From Candidatus Dojkabacteria bacterium (GTDB taxonomy: Bacteria; Patescibacteriota; Dojkabacteria; SC72; T1SED10-24): 54,799 nucleotides of DNA. The position numbers were made by a program, and so were the translations under genes. The DNA is taken from the NCBI GenBank assembly GCA_003554185.1, contig PWFU01000087.1:1-54799 (forward strand). Reading direction: 5' to 3'. The notes beneath the pieces were generated by a model, which did not search any database, was not told the origin of the DNA, and saw only the letters and a list, made by a program, of their open reading frames with translations. This document shows positions 25,495 to 33,389 of this stretch, one piece after another (within the stretch, counting starts at the first letter, position 1; every line of letters starts with the position of its first letter).

Positions 25495-25776
25495 TCACAA
25501 TTGATCTTGTACTATTCTCGCTATTTCAGCAACATAGTCTCCAATTATTGGGATATTAATAACAGCCAATCTAGACAAAATATATACTATTAAAGCCGCT
25601 ATTAACGTAAAACCTATTGCCATACCTATCCCCCTAGCAGCTCCCGCTAAGAAATTTATCCAAATAAATTTTTTAGGAGTTCTTAATAATTCAATATATT
25701 CAGCAATTTTAAGCTTCTCCATTCTCTCTGCAATATCTTGTATCTTTTTGTTTATATCTTTATTTTCCTTTTCCAT
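25495..25776 (-). CDS. DUF5665-like small membrane protein
   Basis: The 93-residue protein has a charged helical N-terminus and a membrane part beginning RTPKKFIWINFLAGAARGIG, then a hydrophobic helix and a tail VINIPIIGDYVAEIARIVQ. This pattern matches the DUF5665 family as I recall it. The frame could start further upstream, but that would overlap the preceding gene. ATG 25776 lies 1 nt beyond the stop of that gene, so the two are probably translationally coupled. Function unknown. Confidence 0.75.
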   Translation of the reverse strand: MEKENKDINKKIQDIAERMEKLKIAEYIELLRTPKKFIWINFLAGAARGIGMAIGFTLIAALIVYILSRLAVINIPIIGDYVAEIARIVQDQL

Positions 25777-25777
25777 A

Positions 25778-26419
25778 TTATTCTTTCTCTTTAAGAATTT
25801 TATTATACTCGTATAGATCTTGTATATCACATACTTCTCTATTTTCGCAATATCTTTTTATTTGAAAATCTTCTGTAATCCTTATCTCTCCAATATTATC
25901 GGGACAGTGTCTAAATATATATTGAGACAATAAATCGAATATTCTTTCCTTATTTTCATTTCTTATTGAAGTATTTCTGGCCTCTTTGAGAAGTTTAACA
26001 TAGCGCTTTAACTCCAGGTGTTTATCTTTGGTATAGGAAGTATTATGTAGAGATATGTCTTTACAGATTCTTTTTCTTTTTGGGTTTGGATGCTTCCTTT
26101 TAGACAATTCATGTAAATAATCTTCTACTTCGTAAGGAGTCCAAACGTTTAATTTCCCATATGTATTTTCCTCTTCTCTTCTCGAATATATTTCATCGGG
26201 AATAAGTTCAAATACATCGACGTCAGCAGGTAGAATCTCTAAAACAGAATCTGAAATTACTTGACACAATTCCTTTTTCGATTCTACCGGCAGACAGTCA
26301 CTCTGACTTAAGCCAACAAGTTTAAAACAATTTTTGATTTCTTTTCTGGTTTTATCTGTTTCACACTCCCAAGGACTAACCTCGACGATTGAATCGCCAT
26401 CAAACTTTAAACTTTCCAT
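25778..26419 (-). CDS. hypothetical protein sharing a motif with the 112-residue protein at 30.6 kb
   Basis: The 213-residue soluble protein is rich in charged residues and has eight cysteines. Residues 55-100 (SDSVLEILPADVDVFEL ... DEIYSRREEENT ... EVEDYL) resemble residues 53-100 of the protein encoded at 30603-30941, so the two may be distant paralogues. No enzyme motif is seen. It is preceded by the single-span protein gene (38 nt) and followed after 1 nt by the DUF5665-like gene, so an operon of three is likely. Confidence 0.6.
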   Translation of the reverse strand: MESLKFDGDSIVEVSPWECETDKTRKEIKNCFKLVGLSQSDCLPVESKKELCQVISDSVLEILPADVDVFELIPDEIYSRREEENTYGKLNVWTPYEVEDYLHELSKRKHPNPKRKRICKDISLHNTSYTKDKHLELKRYVKLLKEARNTSIRNENKERIFDLLSQYIFRHCPDNIGEIRITEDFQIKRYCENREVCDIQDLYEYNKILKEKE

Positions 26420-26457
26420 AGATTCAATAAAGCTTAAATCTAATCCAATACTCTAAT

Positions 26458-27174
26458 TTAGTCTCTCCAAGCCCTTCGTTCTTCTACTATTTCTATAGAT
26501 GTATGGGTTGGATCTTGATGATCATATACTTGTTCTCTGTATCTTATAGATACGCTAAAAGCCCTATAATCATCATCAAGTGCACTTTCTCCGTTATCTG
26601 CTGTAATTCGTGCCCTTTCATCATCCCTACTCTTTTCTCCGATTATCCAATCAGTTTCTTTTAATTCTTCTTCAAACCAATAATAGACTTCATCTACCGC
26701 AGAAGAGGTTCTAATTTCAAGATCTACTCTACCTCTATTACTATTAAAACTAGAAGATCTAACTTCGCCACCTGGAATAGGGATATCCCCATCTTGATTC
26801 ATTTTCTCTGAGATTAAATCCTCATTTAAAAGATCGTCATTAATTTCTGGCAAATCAGCCATTTCAACTGGTTCCTCATCCACATCTCTTTCTGCAGGCT
26901 CTTCTTCAAATTCAAAAGGATCTATCTCCTCAATATCTTCATCCAATGCTTCTTCATCAATTTCCTCCAGCTGTTCTATGTCTATACCTATACTCTCAAG
27001 AGTATCAAAGACAAAGTTTCTAGCAAGAAAATAACCCCCTAATCCGCACAAAATCAATAATAAAAGAATTACTAAAACCACTATGAGGATAATTCTCCCA
27101 ACACTAGACTTCTTCTTTGGCGCTTCTTGCGCAACTTCTTGTCCTGTGTTCTCTACGTTTTCTGTATTCTCCAT
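26458..27174 (-). CDS. single-span membrane protein with acidic extracytoplasmic domain
   Basis: The 238-residue protein has a Lys-rich cytoplasmic N-terminus (to about 26), one long hydrophobic helix (about 27-52), a very acidic linker of about 70 residues (IDIEQLEEIDEEALDEDIEE) and a C-terminal domain of about 100 residues with beta-strands. No lipobox or enzyme motif is seen. It is divergent from the gene at 27299 and heads an operon with two small proteins. The general shape (anchor, acidic linker, small outer domain) recurs in several proteins in this window. Confidence 0.65.
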   Translation of the reverse strand: MENTENVENTGQEVAQEAPKKKSSVGRIILIVVLVILLLLILCGLGGYFLARNFVFDTLESIGIDIEQLEEIDEEALDEDIEEIDPFEFEEEPAERDVDEEPVEMADLPEINDDLLNEDLISEKMNQDGDIPIPGGEVRSSSFNSNRGRVDLEIRTSSAVDEVYYWFEEELKETDWIIGEKSRDDERARITADNGESALDDDYRAFSVSIRYREQVYDHQDPTHTSIEIVEERRAWRD

Positions 27175-27298
27175 ATATATATATTTAACAATTTATTTAT
27201 ATAATCTAAGTTTACATAAAAACAAAAACTATTGCAAACATTTTATAGATGTGTTACATTACGAGAAAACTGTATCTGACATAACTTTAAGGTCACTT

Positions 27299-28231
27299 AT
27301 GAAATTTTTAAAAATATTTCTCTTAGTAATTTTAGCAATATTTTTTATATTTTTTAGTTTTGTTTACATGCTAGGAGTTGGTGTAGACAGAACACTATTA
27401 AACATTGATTATTATGAAAATATTGTTGAAGAATATAATATCTTTGAGAATTTGCACCAAAATCTACGAGATGAGTTCTTAGTTGAAACACAGGAATCCC
27501 CTGTTGATAAAGAAACGAAGTTGGTAAATGAGGCTTTAGTAAAAACTTTCTCCCCGGAATGGATAGAAGAACAATCCCTTATAATACTGGAAGATGTTAT
27601 ATTATATGTTAAAGGGGACAAGGAGGAAATTGATACAAAAATAAATCTTTCTGAGAAGGAAGATAAGTACAAGGAAGCATTGATTCAAGGATTTTCTGAT
27701 TTGGATTATATTAATAATGATATCGAAGGTTTGAATCCTGAAGCTTTAGCTAGTGAAATTTTAGCAGAGATGGATTTTATGCAAGAAGACATTTATATAG
27801 GTGAAGTTGTTGAAGAAGAGGCTCCTGAAATAATGGAGTTTTTAGATAGTGCTAAGATGATTAGAGGATACTTCCCAATAATTGCATATGTTACCATGGG
27901 TATTGTTTTGGTAATTATGTGTTTGTTAGCAACACTGCCTGGAGGGTTCAATTGGTATGGTGCTAGTATGTTAATAGCAGGTGCTAAACTTTTTGCAATC
28001 TTATTTTTATCCAACCACTTTATAAATTCTTCTATGATACAGGAAGTAGGAGATATTCCTCTGGAGGCAGGAGTTGTTGCATCTGTAATATCTCGCACCA
28101 CTAGCCAAATTATGGTCATCCCCTTAGTCTATGGCGCTATCGGTATTCTTCTTATTATCATAGGGACTTTGCTCAAAAAAGCTAAGAAAAAACGTACAGA
28201 GGATGTATTAGAAGATTACAAGGTATCTTAA
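27299..28231 (+). CDS. membrane protein with N-terminal anchor and C-terminal helices
   Basis: The open frame extends upstream to 27083, but that part is antisense to the neighbouring gene. I take ATG 27299 as the start because it is followed at once by a signal-anchor (MKFLKIFLLVILAIFF) and preceded by AAGG. The 310-residue protein has an acidic outer region (about 30-180) and three membrane helices near 195-290, then a basic tail. Family unknown. Its TAA overlaps the stop of the adenosine-deaminase-like gene by 4 nt (convergent). Confidence 0.65.
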   Translation: MKFLKIFLLVILAIFFIFFSFVYMLGVGVDRTLLNIDYYENIVEEYNIFENLHQNLRDEFLVETQESPVDKETKLVNEALVKTFSPEWIEEQSLIILEDVILYVKGDKEEIDTKINLSEKEDKYKEALIQGFSDLDYINNDIEGLNPEALASEILAEMDFMQEDIYIGEVVEEEAPEIMEFLDSAKMIRGYFPIIAYVTMGIVLVIMCLLATLPGGFNWYGASMLIAGAKLFAILFLSNHFINSSMIQEVGDIPLEAGVVASVISRTTSQIMVIPLVYGAIGILLIIIGTLLKKAKKKRTEDVLEDYKVS

Positions 28232-29214
28232 TACTTTATAAAGCTAGCTTCGCGTGCTTTTTGGGTTAACTCTTTGACTTCTTTTTCTTCAATTACTTCG
28301 TTTTCTACTAGACTTTTAAATTCCTCCATTACGTGTGTTTTAAGAAAAACAGGTCCATCAGAATTGATTGTGTAAGGAACAGAATATTCTTTACATTTCT
28401 CAAATATTTTTTTGAAATCTGCCCAATGATTTACCACACCTGTTCTTAAGTTCGATTTAGGACATATTTCTAAAGTAATGTTTCTTTTTCCAAGCTCTTT
28501 TAATAAATTCTCATCTTCTATAGCTCTAATACCATGCCCTATTCTATCTGGATTAATCTTTTCTAAAACTTCCCACATTTCAGTAGTATCAGTAACTTCT
28601 CCACTATGAAAAGTTATCCCTAAACCAGCTTTCCTTGCATTCTCGAATGCTGGAACTACTTCATCAACAGTAAAGTCTTCTCTCAAAGGTCCCCCTATAT
28701 CTACTCCTACAACTCCATCATTTTTAAAGTTTACTGCTTTATCTGCAATTATTTTATTTTGATAATCGTTAAATCTCCTATCCATCATTAATATAATGCC
28801 TGCTTTAACAGGATATTCTAAACAAGCTTTTTTCATCCCTATGATAGCTCCAAGAATAATTTTGTCTAAATCTTGTCTATTATTTCTGTTTCTAAGCATT
28901 GGATTAAATCTAATCTCTGCTAAAGTAATATTTCCTTTTCTATATAGCAAGCTAATTGCATGATGTACTGCTCTTTCTACACCAAATGTTGAAGATTGTA
29001 TTAATTCTGTAAGATGAAAATAATCTAGATATTCTTCATACGTTTTTTGTTCTTCTATGGTTATGGAATCTATAAATTTCCAGTAATCTTTTGTAGGTAA
29101 ACGTATACCTTGTTTATGTGCCAATTCCCACAAAAAGTGCGCAGCTGATGAACCACCTAAATGTGTATGTAATTCAACAAGGTTTTGGTATATTGGGTTT
29201 TCTTCTTTAGCCAT
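28228..29214 (-). CDS. adenosine deaminase family amidohydrolase with altered active-site Asp
   Basis: The 328-residue protein has the adenosine/AMP deaminase TIM-barrel signatures: HxH at His16/His18 (ELHTHLGGS), His203 and Glu206 (TFHSGEVTD), His227 (DRIGHGIRA) and CPKSNLRTG (251-259). The canonical NTDDP motif is NSDGP (284-288): the first Asp, a zinc ligand (Asp286), is present, but the second, which in mouse ADA contacts the purine, is Gly287. It may therefore act on another purine or nucleotide substrate. It follows the metallo-beta-lactamase gene by about 100 nt on the same strand. Nucleoside salvage context is plausible given the RuBisCO, but unproven. Confidence 0.85.
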   Translation of the reverse strand: MAKEENPIYQNLVELHTHLGGSSAAHFLWELAHKQGIRLPTKDYWKFIDSITIEEQKTYEEYLDYFHLTELIQSSTFGVERAVHHAISLLYRKGNITLAEIRFNPMLRNRNNRQDLDKIILGAIIGMKKACLEYPVKAGIILMMDRRFNDYQNKIIADKAVNFKNDGVVGVDIGGPLREDFTVDEVVPAFENARKAGLGITFHSGEVTDTTEMWEVLEKINPDRIGHGIRAIEDENLLKELGKRNITLEICPKSNLRTGVVNHWADFKKIFEKCKEYSVPYTINSDGPVFLKTHVMEEFKSLVENEVIEEKEVKELTQKAREASFIKY

Positions 29215-29316
29215 ATAAACTATTCTAACATATTACTCAAATACATTTATAATTTTTGAAACAACCTTTTACCTTTGTAGCAAACTGCTAGACAATTTTT
29301 TAATTGAGCCTACCTA

Positions 29317-29862
29317 TTAATGATTCCATATGAATTTACTACCATGCCCAGGATATACCGTTATTCCATTTGCTACCATCTTTGAAAGTTTTTGAATAGA
29401 TTCTTCAAGCTTTGAAATATCCCCTCCTGGTAGATCTGTCCTACCCACGCCTTGGTCAAATATAGTATCCCCTGAAAAAAGTAAATCCTCACCCAAAAGA
29501 CAAATACAACCTTGAGTATGCCCAGGAGTGGGAATCACTTGAAGTGTACTTTCTCCTATTTGAATTTCGTCTCCTTCTTTGAGAAACTCATCTACCTCAA
29601 AATCGATATAGTCTTTTTCATCTTCGTGTATAAGTATCTTGCCATCGAATTCTGTCTTTAGGACTTCGTTTGCCAAGACATGATCATGATGATGATGTGT
29701 ATTTACTATACGAAAATCCTCTATATCGTCTATTTCTTTGTCTATAAATGGGGCAATCTCATCAATATCACCACCAGGATCAATTACCACAACGTGTGAT
29801 CCTTCGGTTAGGATATAGCAATTTGTTTGTATTGGCCCCACAATCAATTGTTTAATATTCAT
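29317..29862 (-). CDS. metallo-beta-lactamase fold hydrolase (glyoxalase II-like)
   Basis: The 181-residue protein has the metal-binding THxHxDH motif (THHHHDH, 55-61), the PGHTQG histidine, the DTIFDQGVGRTDLPGGD segment with the bridging aspartate, and a final YPGHG histidine. It matches the short MBL-fold family often annotated as hydroxyacylglutathione hydrolase-like, without the C-terminal glutathione-binding domain. Real substrate unknown. It follows the PP-loop gene by 13 nt, so the two are likely co-transcribed. Confidence 0.92.
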   Translation of the reverse strand: MNIKQLIVGPIQTNCYILTEGSHVVVIDPGGDIDEIAPFIDKEIDDIEDFRIVNTHHHHDHVLANEVLKTEFDGKILIHEDEKDYIDFEVDEFLKEGDEIQIGESTLQVIPTPGHTQGCICLLGEDLLFSGDTIFDQGVGRTDLPGGDISKLEESIQKLSKMVANGITVYPGHGSKFIWNH

Positions 29863-29875
29863 GTCGTTGAATATA

Positions 29876-30619
29876 TCATTTTTCGTTCTTTTTTAAAACC
29901 TTCCAAACCCCGCTACCATATTGTGCTGATTTTTTTGGTTTTTCAGCAATTTCTTCCTTCAAACCAAGATATTTAGCAGTTTCTCTAAGAAGTATTTTTA
30001 CTCTAGTTCCATCTTTTTCTATTTTATAATCTATAGATAGCGGTAATACAAAATTTTCTAAATCTTTGTTTATAAAAGGTAAGATCAATTTTTTATTCAA
30101 TCTTTCAGCTAATAAATATTCTCTTTTGCTTGCTATTTTACAAAGTTCTTTGTAATTTTGCCTAGATATTTCGAGTGCTTCTTCACGATTTGTTACAAAT
30201 TTATTAAAACCCATAAATAGAGCATCCGCTCCATATCCTGTAATCATAGTTTCATATTTCATCTTTTTAAGCGCTATGTAATAAGGGAGTAGGTAGGACG
30301 CTTCTATGAGATCTTGCGAGTTAATAATTTCCCAGATCTCATCTTTGGCATCAAGGATCTCTTTCTCGGTCAAAATATATCGTGTTAAGTCTAAACCTAA
30401 TGTTTTAGCAGATCTTTTTGAATTATAGTAATCCGTTGTATCTTTCTTCCCCGTATAAATTAATTCAATATTTTCAACATTAGAAGAATATTTTTTAACC
30501 AAAAAAGCTAGTAAAGAACTATCTAATCCTCCAGAAAAAGCTATAGATACATCTCTATCCTCTATACTCTCTATTATATTCAGAAGTATTTCAGAAGTCT
30601 TTTTAATCTCTTTTTCCAT
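29876..30619 (-). CDS. PP-loop ATPase, stand-alone asparagine-synthase-like domain
   Basis: This protein (247 residues from ATG 30619; the in-frame TTG at 30625 is less likely) has a PP-loop SGGLDSS near residues 29-35, a segment TGYGADALFMGF resembling the GxGxDExFxGY motif of asparagine synthetase, and a late basic segment. It lacks an N-terminal glutaminase domain, so it would use free ammonia, or modify another molecule. Asparagine synthesis is one option; related PP-loop enzymes adenylate many substrates. It overlaps the upstream small gene by 17 nt. Confidence 0.8.
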   Translation of the reverse strand: MEKEIKKTSEILLNIIESIEDRDVSIAFSGGLDSSLLAFLVKKYSSNVENIELIYTGKKDTTDYYNSKRSAKTLGLDLTRYILTEKEILDAKDEIWEIINSQDLIEASYLLPYYIALKKMKYETMITGYGADALFMGFNKFVTNREEALEISRQNYKELCKIASKREYLLAERLNKKLILPFINKDLENFVLPLSIDYKIEKDGTRVKILLRETAKYLGLKEEIAEKPKKSAQYGSGVWKVLKKNEK

Positions 30620-30941
30620 GATCAAAATTTCCCTTTTTAATAAAAGTTTGTACTTCCTCTAAATCCACAATCTCTGAGTCATCAATCTCCCTTTTTGTAT
30701 TTTCATCCAATCTTGTAGCATATACATCTGCGGAAAGTTCAAAAACTTTAATACTTAGGGGTAACTTATCTAGAATTCCTTGTGCTACCTGTTGATATCC
30801 TCTGTGCTTCATTTCTTCGCTTAAATATCCTGCCTCACCTAATGCTTGGAGGGTTTCTCCCCATTCAGCGATTTCCTCCCGTCTTTTTTCTTCAGGACTC
30901 TTTTCTTTTTTTATCCCTTCAAAAAGTCTCTTTATATCCAT
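30603..30941 (-). CDS. hypothetical protein, possible paralogue of the 213-residue protein
   Basis: The 112-residue soluble protein has a charged N-terminus (KKEKSPEEKRREEIAEWGE) and a central part VAQGILDKLPLSIKVFEL ... DVYATRLDENT resembling residues 55-87 of the protein encoded at 25778-26419. Its end overlaps the start of the PP-loop gene by 17 nt, indicating coupling. No known motif. It probably starts an operon with the PP-loop and MBL-fold genes. Confidence 0.6.
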   Translation of the reverse strand: MDIKRLFEGIKKEKSPEEKRREEIAEWGETLQALGEAGYLSEEMKHRGYQQVAQGILDKLPLSIKVFELSADVYATRLDENTKREIDDSEIVDLEEVQTFIKKGNFDHGKRD

Positions 30942-31015
30942 AATACAATAAATTTTGACAATGGAATTCTTAACACCAACGCATTATATATCAACAATTT
31001 TTATTTTGTACAGTT

Positions 31016-32278
31016 CTATGTGTTTTTTTCTATCAAAATATACACTTGATCATTTTTTCTCACTCTCTTGGATAATTCAATCGTAAAATCATCTCCTTGA
31101 AGAACTTTTTTAACTCGTTTATTATTTACAATCATATTCTTTGCCTTAAAGCGAAGCATACCAGTTTTAGGACCCAATATTATACATTCTTGTGATTCAG
31201 TTATTGAAACATCTGCCAAGACTCGTATCAAGGCAACTTTCTTTTCAGTAAAAAAGTGTAATACTTTACCTACATAACCCCTTTCTTTTTTTGCCTGGTT
31301 CCCAGGATGTTCTGTCCATTCATCCATCTTCCTTCCTAAATACATTCCTGTACCAAACCCTCTGTTAAACACTTTTTGTAGATCAGTTTTTAAACCTTCT
31401 ACAAATTCTTTTGTATATCTATCTTCTATTATTGCGTTTATAGCTTTTTTGTAAGTTCTAACCACTGTATCTACGTATTCTGGAGTTCTTGCCCTCCCTT
31501 CAATTTTCAGTACATCTACACCCACATCAATTATTTCAGGTAACATACCAATAGTACAAAGATCTTTTGGGCTCATGACATAATCATTGTCTATTACTAA
31601 TTCTTGTCCTGTTTCAACATCAGTTACTTTATACTTCCTTCTACAAATTTGAGTGCATTTCCCTCTATTCGCAGAGGAATCATAGCAAAATAGGCTCATA
31701 TGACATCTACCACTTACAGCAACGCAAAGGGCCCCATGAGCAAATAGCTCTACTTCTAACTTTTTTCCATCTTTACCAACTATTTGTTCCTCTTCTATTT
31801 GATTACAAATTTCCTTTATTTGTTTTAATGTTAACTCTCTAGCTAATACTATCCTATTTGAATAGTTTGAAAAAAATTTAACAGCTTCAATATTCGAAAT
31901 AGATTGTTGAGTAGAAATACAAACAGGGACTTTCTTCTCCTTTGCATATTGTATAACTGCCATATCAGATGCAATTATCCCTCCAAGAGAATATTTTTTA
32001 ATTTCATCTATAATCTCCCTCATTTTATCCAAATCAGAATTATACATAATGGTATTTAGTGTAATATATGCTTTTATGGATCTTTGTTTGCAAAATCTAG
32101 CTATTTTGGACATATCTTCTAAAGGGAAGTTTTTAGCACCAGAACTTCTCATATTTAAATCTTCAATTCCTAAATATACATAATCAGCCCCCGCTTGCTT
32201 AGCAACTCTCAAGCTCTCCCAATCCCCTGCAGGCGCAAGTATCTTAATTTTTTTCGCCTTTTCTTTGATAGTTTTCAT
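31016..32278 (-). CDS. peptidase U32 family protein (TrhP/YegQ-like)
   Basis: U32 proteins of this type (TrhP/YegQ) are linked to 5-hydroxyuridine formation in tRNA; others are called collagenase-like proteases. The 420-residue protein begins with ILAPAGDWESLRVAKQAGADYVYLG, the family hallmark, and has the cysteine signature HGALCVAVSGRCHMS with Cys185 and Cys192, then Cys208 and Cys212 (GKCTQICRRKY), which should bind an Fe-S cluster. A C-terminal beta-barrel-like domain follows (about 330-415). An extended -10 box ends 6 nt before the ATG, so although it lies 96 nt downstream of uppS it has its own promoter. Confidence 0.92.
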   Translation of the reverse strand: MKTIKEKAKKIKILAPAGDWESLRVAKQAGADYVYLGIEDLNMRSSGAKNFPLEDMSKIARFCKQRSIKAYITLNTIMYNSDLDKMREIIDEIKKYSLGGIIASDMAVIQYAKEKKVPVCISTQQSISNIEAVKFFSNYSNRIVLARELTLKQIKEICNQIEEEQIVGKDGKKLEVELFAHGALCVAVSGRCHMSLFCYDSSANRGKCTQICRRKYKVTDVETGQELVIDNDYVMSPKDLCTIGMLPEIIDVGVDVLKIEGRARTPEYVDTVVRTYKKAINAIIEDRYTKEFVEGLKTDLQKVFNRGFGTGMYLGRKMDEWTEHPGNQAKKERGYVGKVLHFFTEKKVALIRVLADVSITESQECIILGPKTGMLRFKAKNMIVNNKRVKKVLQGDDFTIELSKRVRKNDQVYILIEKNT

Positions 32279-32284
32279 ATTTTT

Positions 32285-32293
32285 ATTATACCA
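32285..32293 (-). promoter_or_regulatory. extended -10 promoter of the U32 gene, leaderless start
   Basis: TGGTATAAT on the minus strand ends 6 nt before the ATG at 32278. The RNA should begin at the start codon. Confidence 0.65.
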
Positions 32294-32374
32294 GAGGAAA
32301 AATACTCTACTTTACAGATTCTAAAAAACTATAAAATATTGTGAGAAAAAGGACAAAGTTGTAGATAATGAAAG

Positions 32375-33061
32375 TTAGTTACCTCCAAATCTTCTATGCC
32401 TCCTATTGTATTCCTCAATTGCTTTATCAAGTTCAGATTCATTAAATTCTGGCCAAGTACATTCAGGGAAATAGAATTCGCTGTATACCGATGACCAAGT
32501 AAGAAATCCCGATAGTCTCTGCTCACCAGACGTTCTTACTATTAAATCAGGATCTGGTTGATCAGCAAACCAGGTGTGTTGATCTATGAGATCCTCAGTT
32601 ATCTCTTCTTCTTTATATCCTTTTTTCACGATTTCTTTAACAGCCTCTACTATTTCTAATCTGCAACCATAATTAAGACAAATATTCAAAGTCCCTTCTG
32701 AGTTATCTTTTGTCATTTCTTGAATTTTATTAATACTCTTGAGTACCTTTTTATCAAGTCCTTCACGAGTCCCTTTTATGTTAACCTTAATACCAAATTC
32801 AGAAAATTTTTCTACTTCATCATTAAAAGCACTTGTCAATAATTTCATTAAATATGAAACTTCATCTTTGCTTCTATTCCAGTTTTCTGTCGAAAATGCA
32901 TATATTGTTAAAGTTTTAATTCCTTTTTCAATACACCATTTTCCAACATCTTTTACTCTCTCATACCCTTCTAAATGCCCTTTTTGAGTTGGTAAATTAT
33001 TTCTTTTAGCCCATCTTCTGTTTCCGTCCATTATTATGGCTAGATGATTAAGTTCTGACAT
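32375..33061 (-). CDS. uppS: undecaprenyl diphosphate synthase (cis-prenyltransferase)
   Basis: UppS extends farnesyl diphosphate with IPP to make the C55 lipid carrier for wall precursors. The 228-residue protein has all five conserved regions: IIMDGNRRWAKRN with catalytic Asp12, KGHLEGYERVKDV, YAFSTENWNRSKDEV, the NICLNYGCR segment, and DLIVRTSGEQRLSGFLTW followed by the SEFYF motif. It lies 24 nt downstream of the DUF6485-like gene, with which it may be co-transcribed. It links the MEP genes and polyprenyl synthase in this window to peptidoglycan synthesis. Confidence 0.97.
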   Translation of the reverse strand: MSELNHLAIIMDGNRRWAKRNNLPTQKGHLEGYERVKDVGKWCIEKGIKTLTIYAFSTENWNRSKDEVSYLMKLLTSAFNDEVEKFSEFGIKVNIKGTREGLDKKVLKSINKIQEMTKDNSEGTLNICLNYGCRLEIVEAVKEIVKKGYKEEEITEDLIDQHTWFADQPDPDLIVRTSGEQRLSGFLTWSSVYSEFYFPECTWPEFNESELDKAIEEYNRRHRRFGGN

Positions 33062-33085
33062 AAAGTGTTCGTAAAAAATTATTTT

Positions 33086-33277
33086 TTAGGAGTTCTCCTC
33101 TACAAATTTAGCAAAAGATCTATCGTATGTAGCTTCTCCTTCTTTTGAAAAACAACATGCAGGTAATTGATCTTGTGCTAAATGATGCTTTAAGCAATCA
33201 CAACATACACCCTTTCTAGGACATCCAGGGTATGTGCAAGGACAATCATTTGAATTTTCTTTTTTTTTGCAATCCAT
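33086..33277 (-). CDS. cysteine-rich DUF6485-like small protein
   Basis: The 63-residue protein has nine cysteines in the pattern C..., then CPCTYPGCPRKGVCCDCLKHH and LPACCFSKEGEATYDRS. This matches my memory of the DUF6485 family. The spacing suggests a zinc- or Fe-S-binding fold. Function unknown. It is the first gene upstream of uppS and is divergent from the MscS-type channel, with a symmetric promoter region between them. Confidence 0.8.
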   Translation of the reverse strand: MDCKKKENSNDCPCTYPGCPRKGVCCDCLKHHLAQDQLPACCFSKEGEATYDRSFAKFVEENS

Positions 33278-33303
33278 AAAATTTAAATTTCTATCATTTT
33301 AAA

Positions 33304-33360
33304 CTTGCCAATTTTATCATCGATAATATATTTGGCAAGACTTGCAAAATATATTAGAAT
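33304..33360. promoter_or_regulatory. symmetric divergent promoter region with dyad
   Basis: An inverted repeat, CTTGCCAA (33304-33311) and TTGGCAAG (33332-33339), has an inner TTATC/GATAA pair. The right arm supplies the -35 box TTGGCA (33332-33337) of a strong plus-strand promoter, with a 17-nt spacer to TAGAAT (33355-33360). On the minus strand, TTGCCA within the same arm with a 16-nt spacer to TAAAAT is a matching candidate for the DUF6485/uppS operon. The dyad could be a repressor or activator site. Confidence 0.55.
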
Positions 33361-33389
33361 GTTTCAGATAATATTTCAAGAGTATTAAA

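Noticed and set aside
27083-27298. An upstream extension of the reading frame of the 310-residue membrane protein
   Set aside because: This part is antisense to the neighbouring gene that starts at 27174, and a signal-anchor with a fitting start codon begins at 27299.
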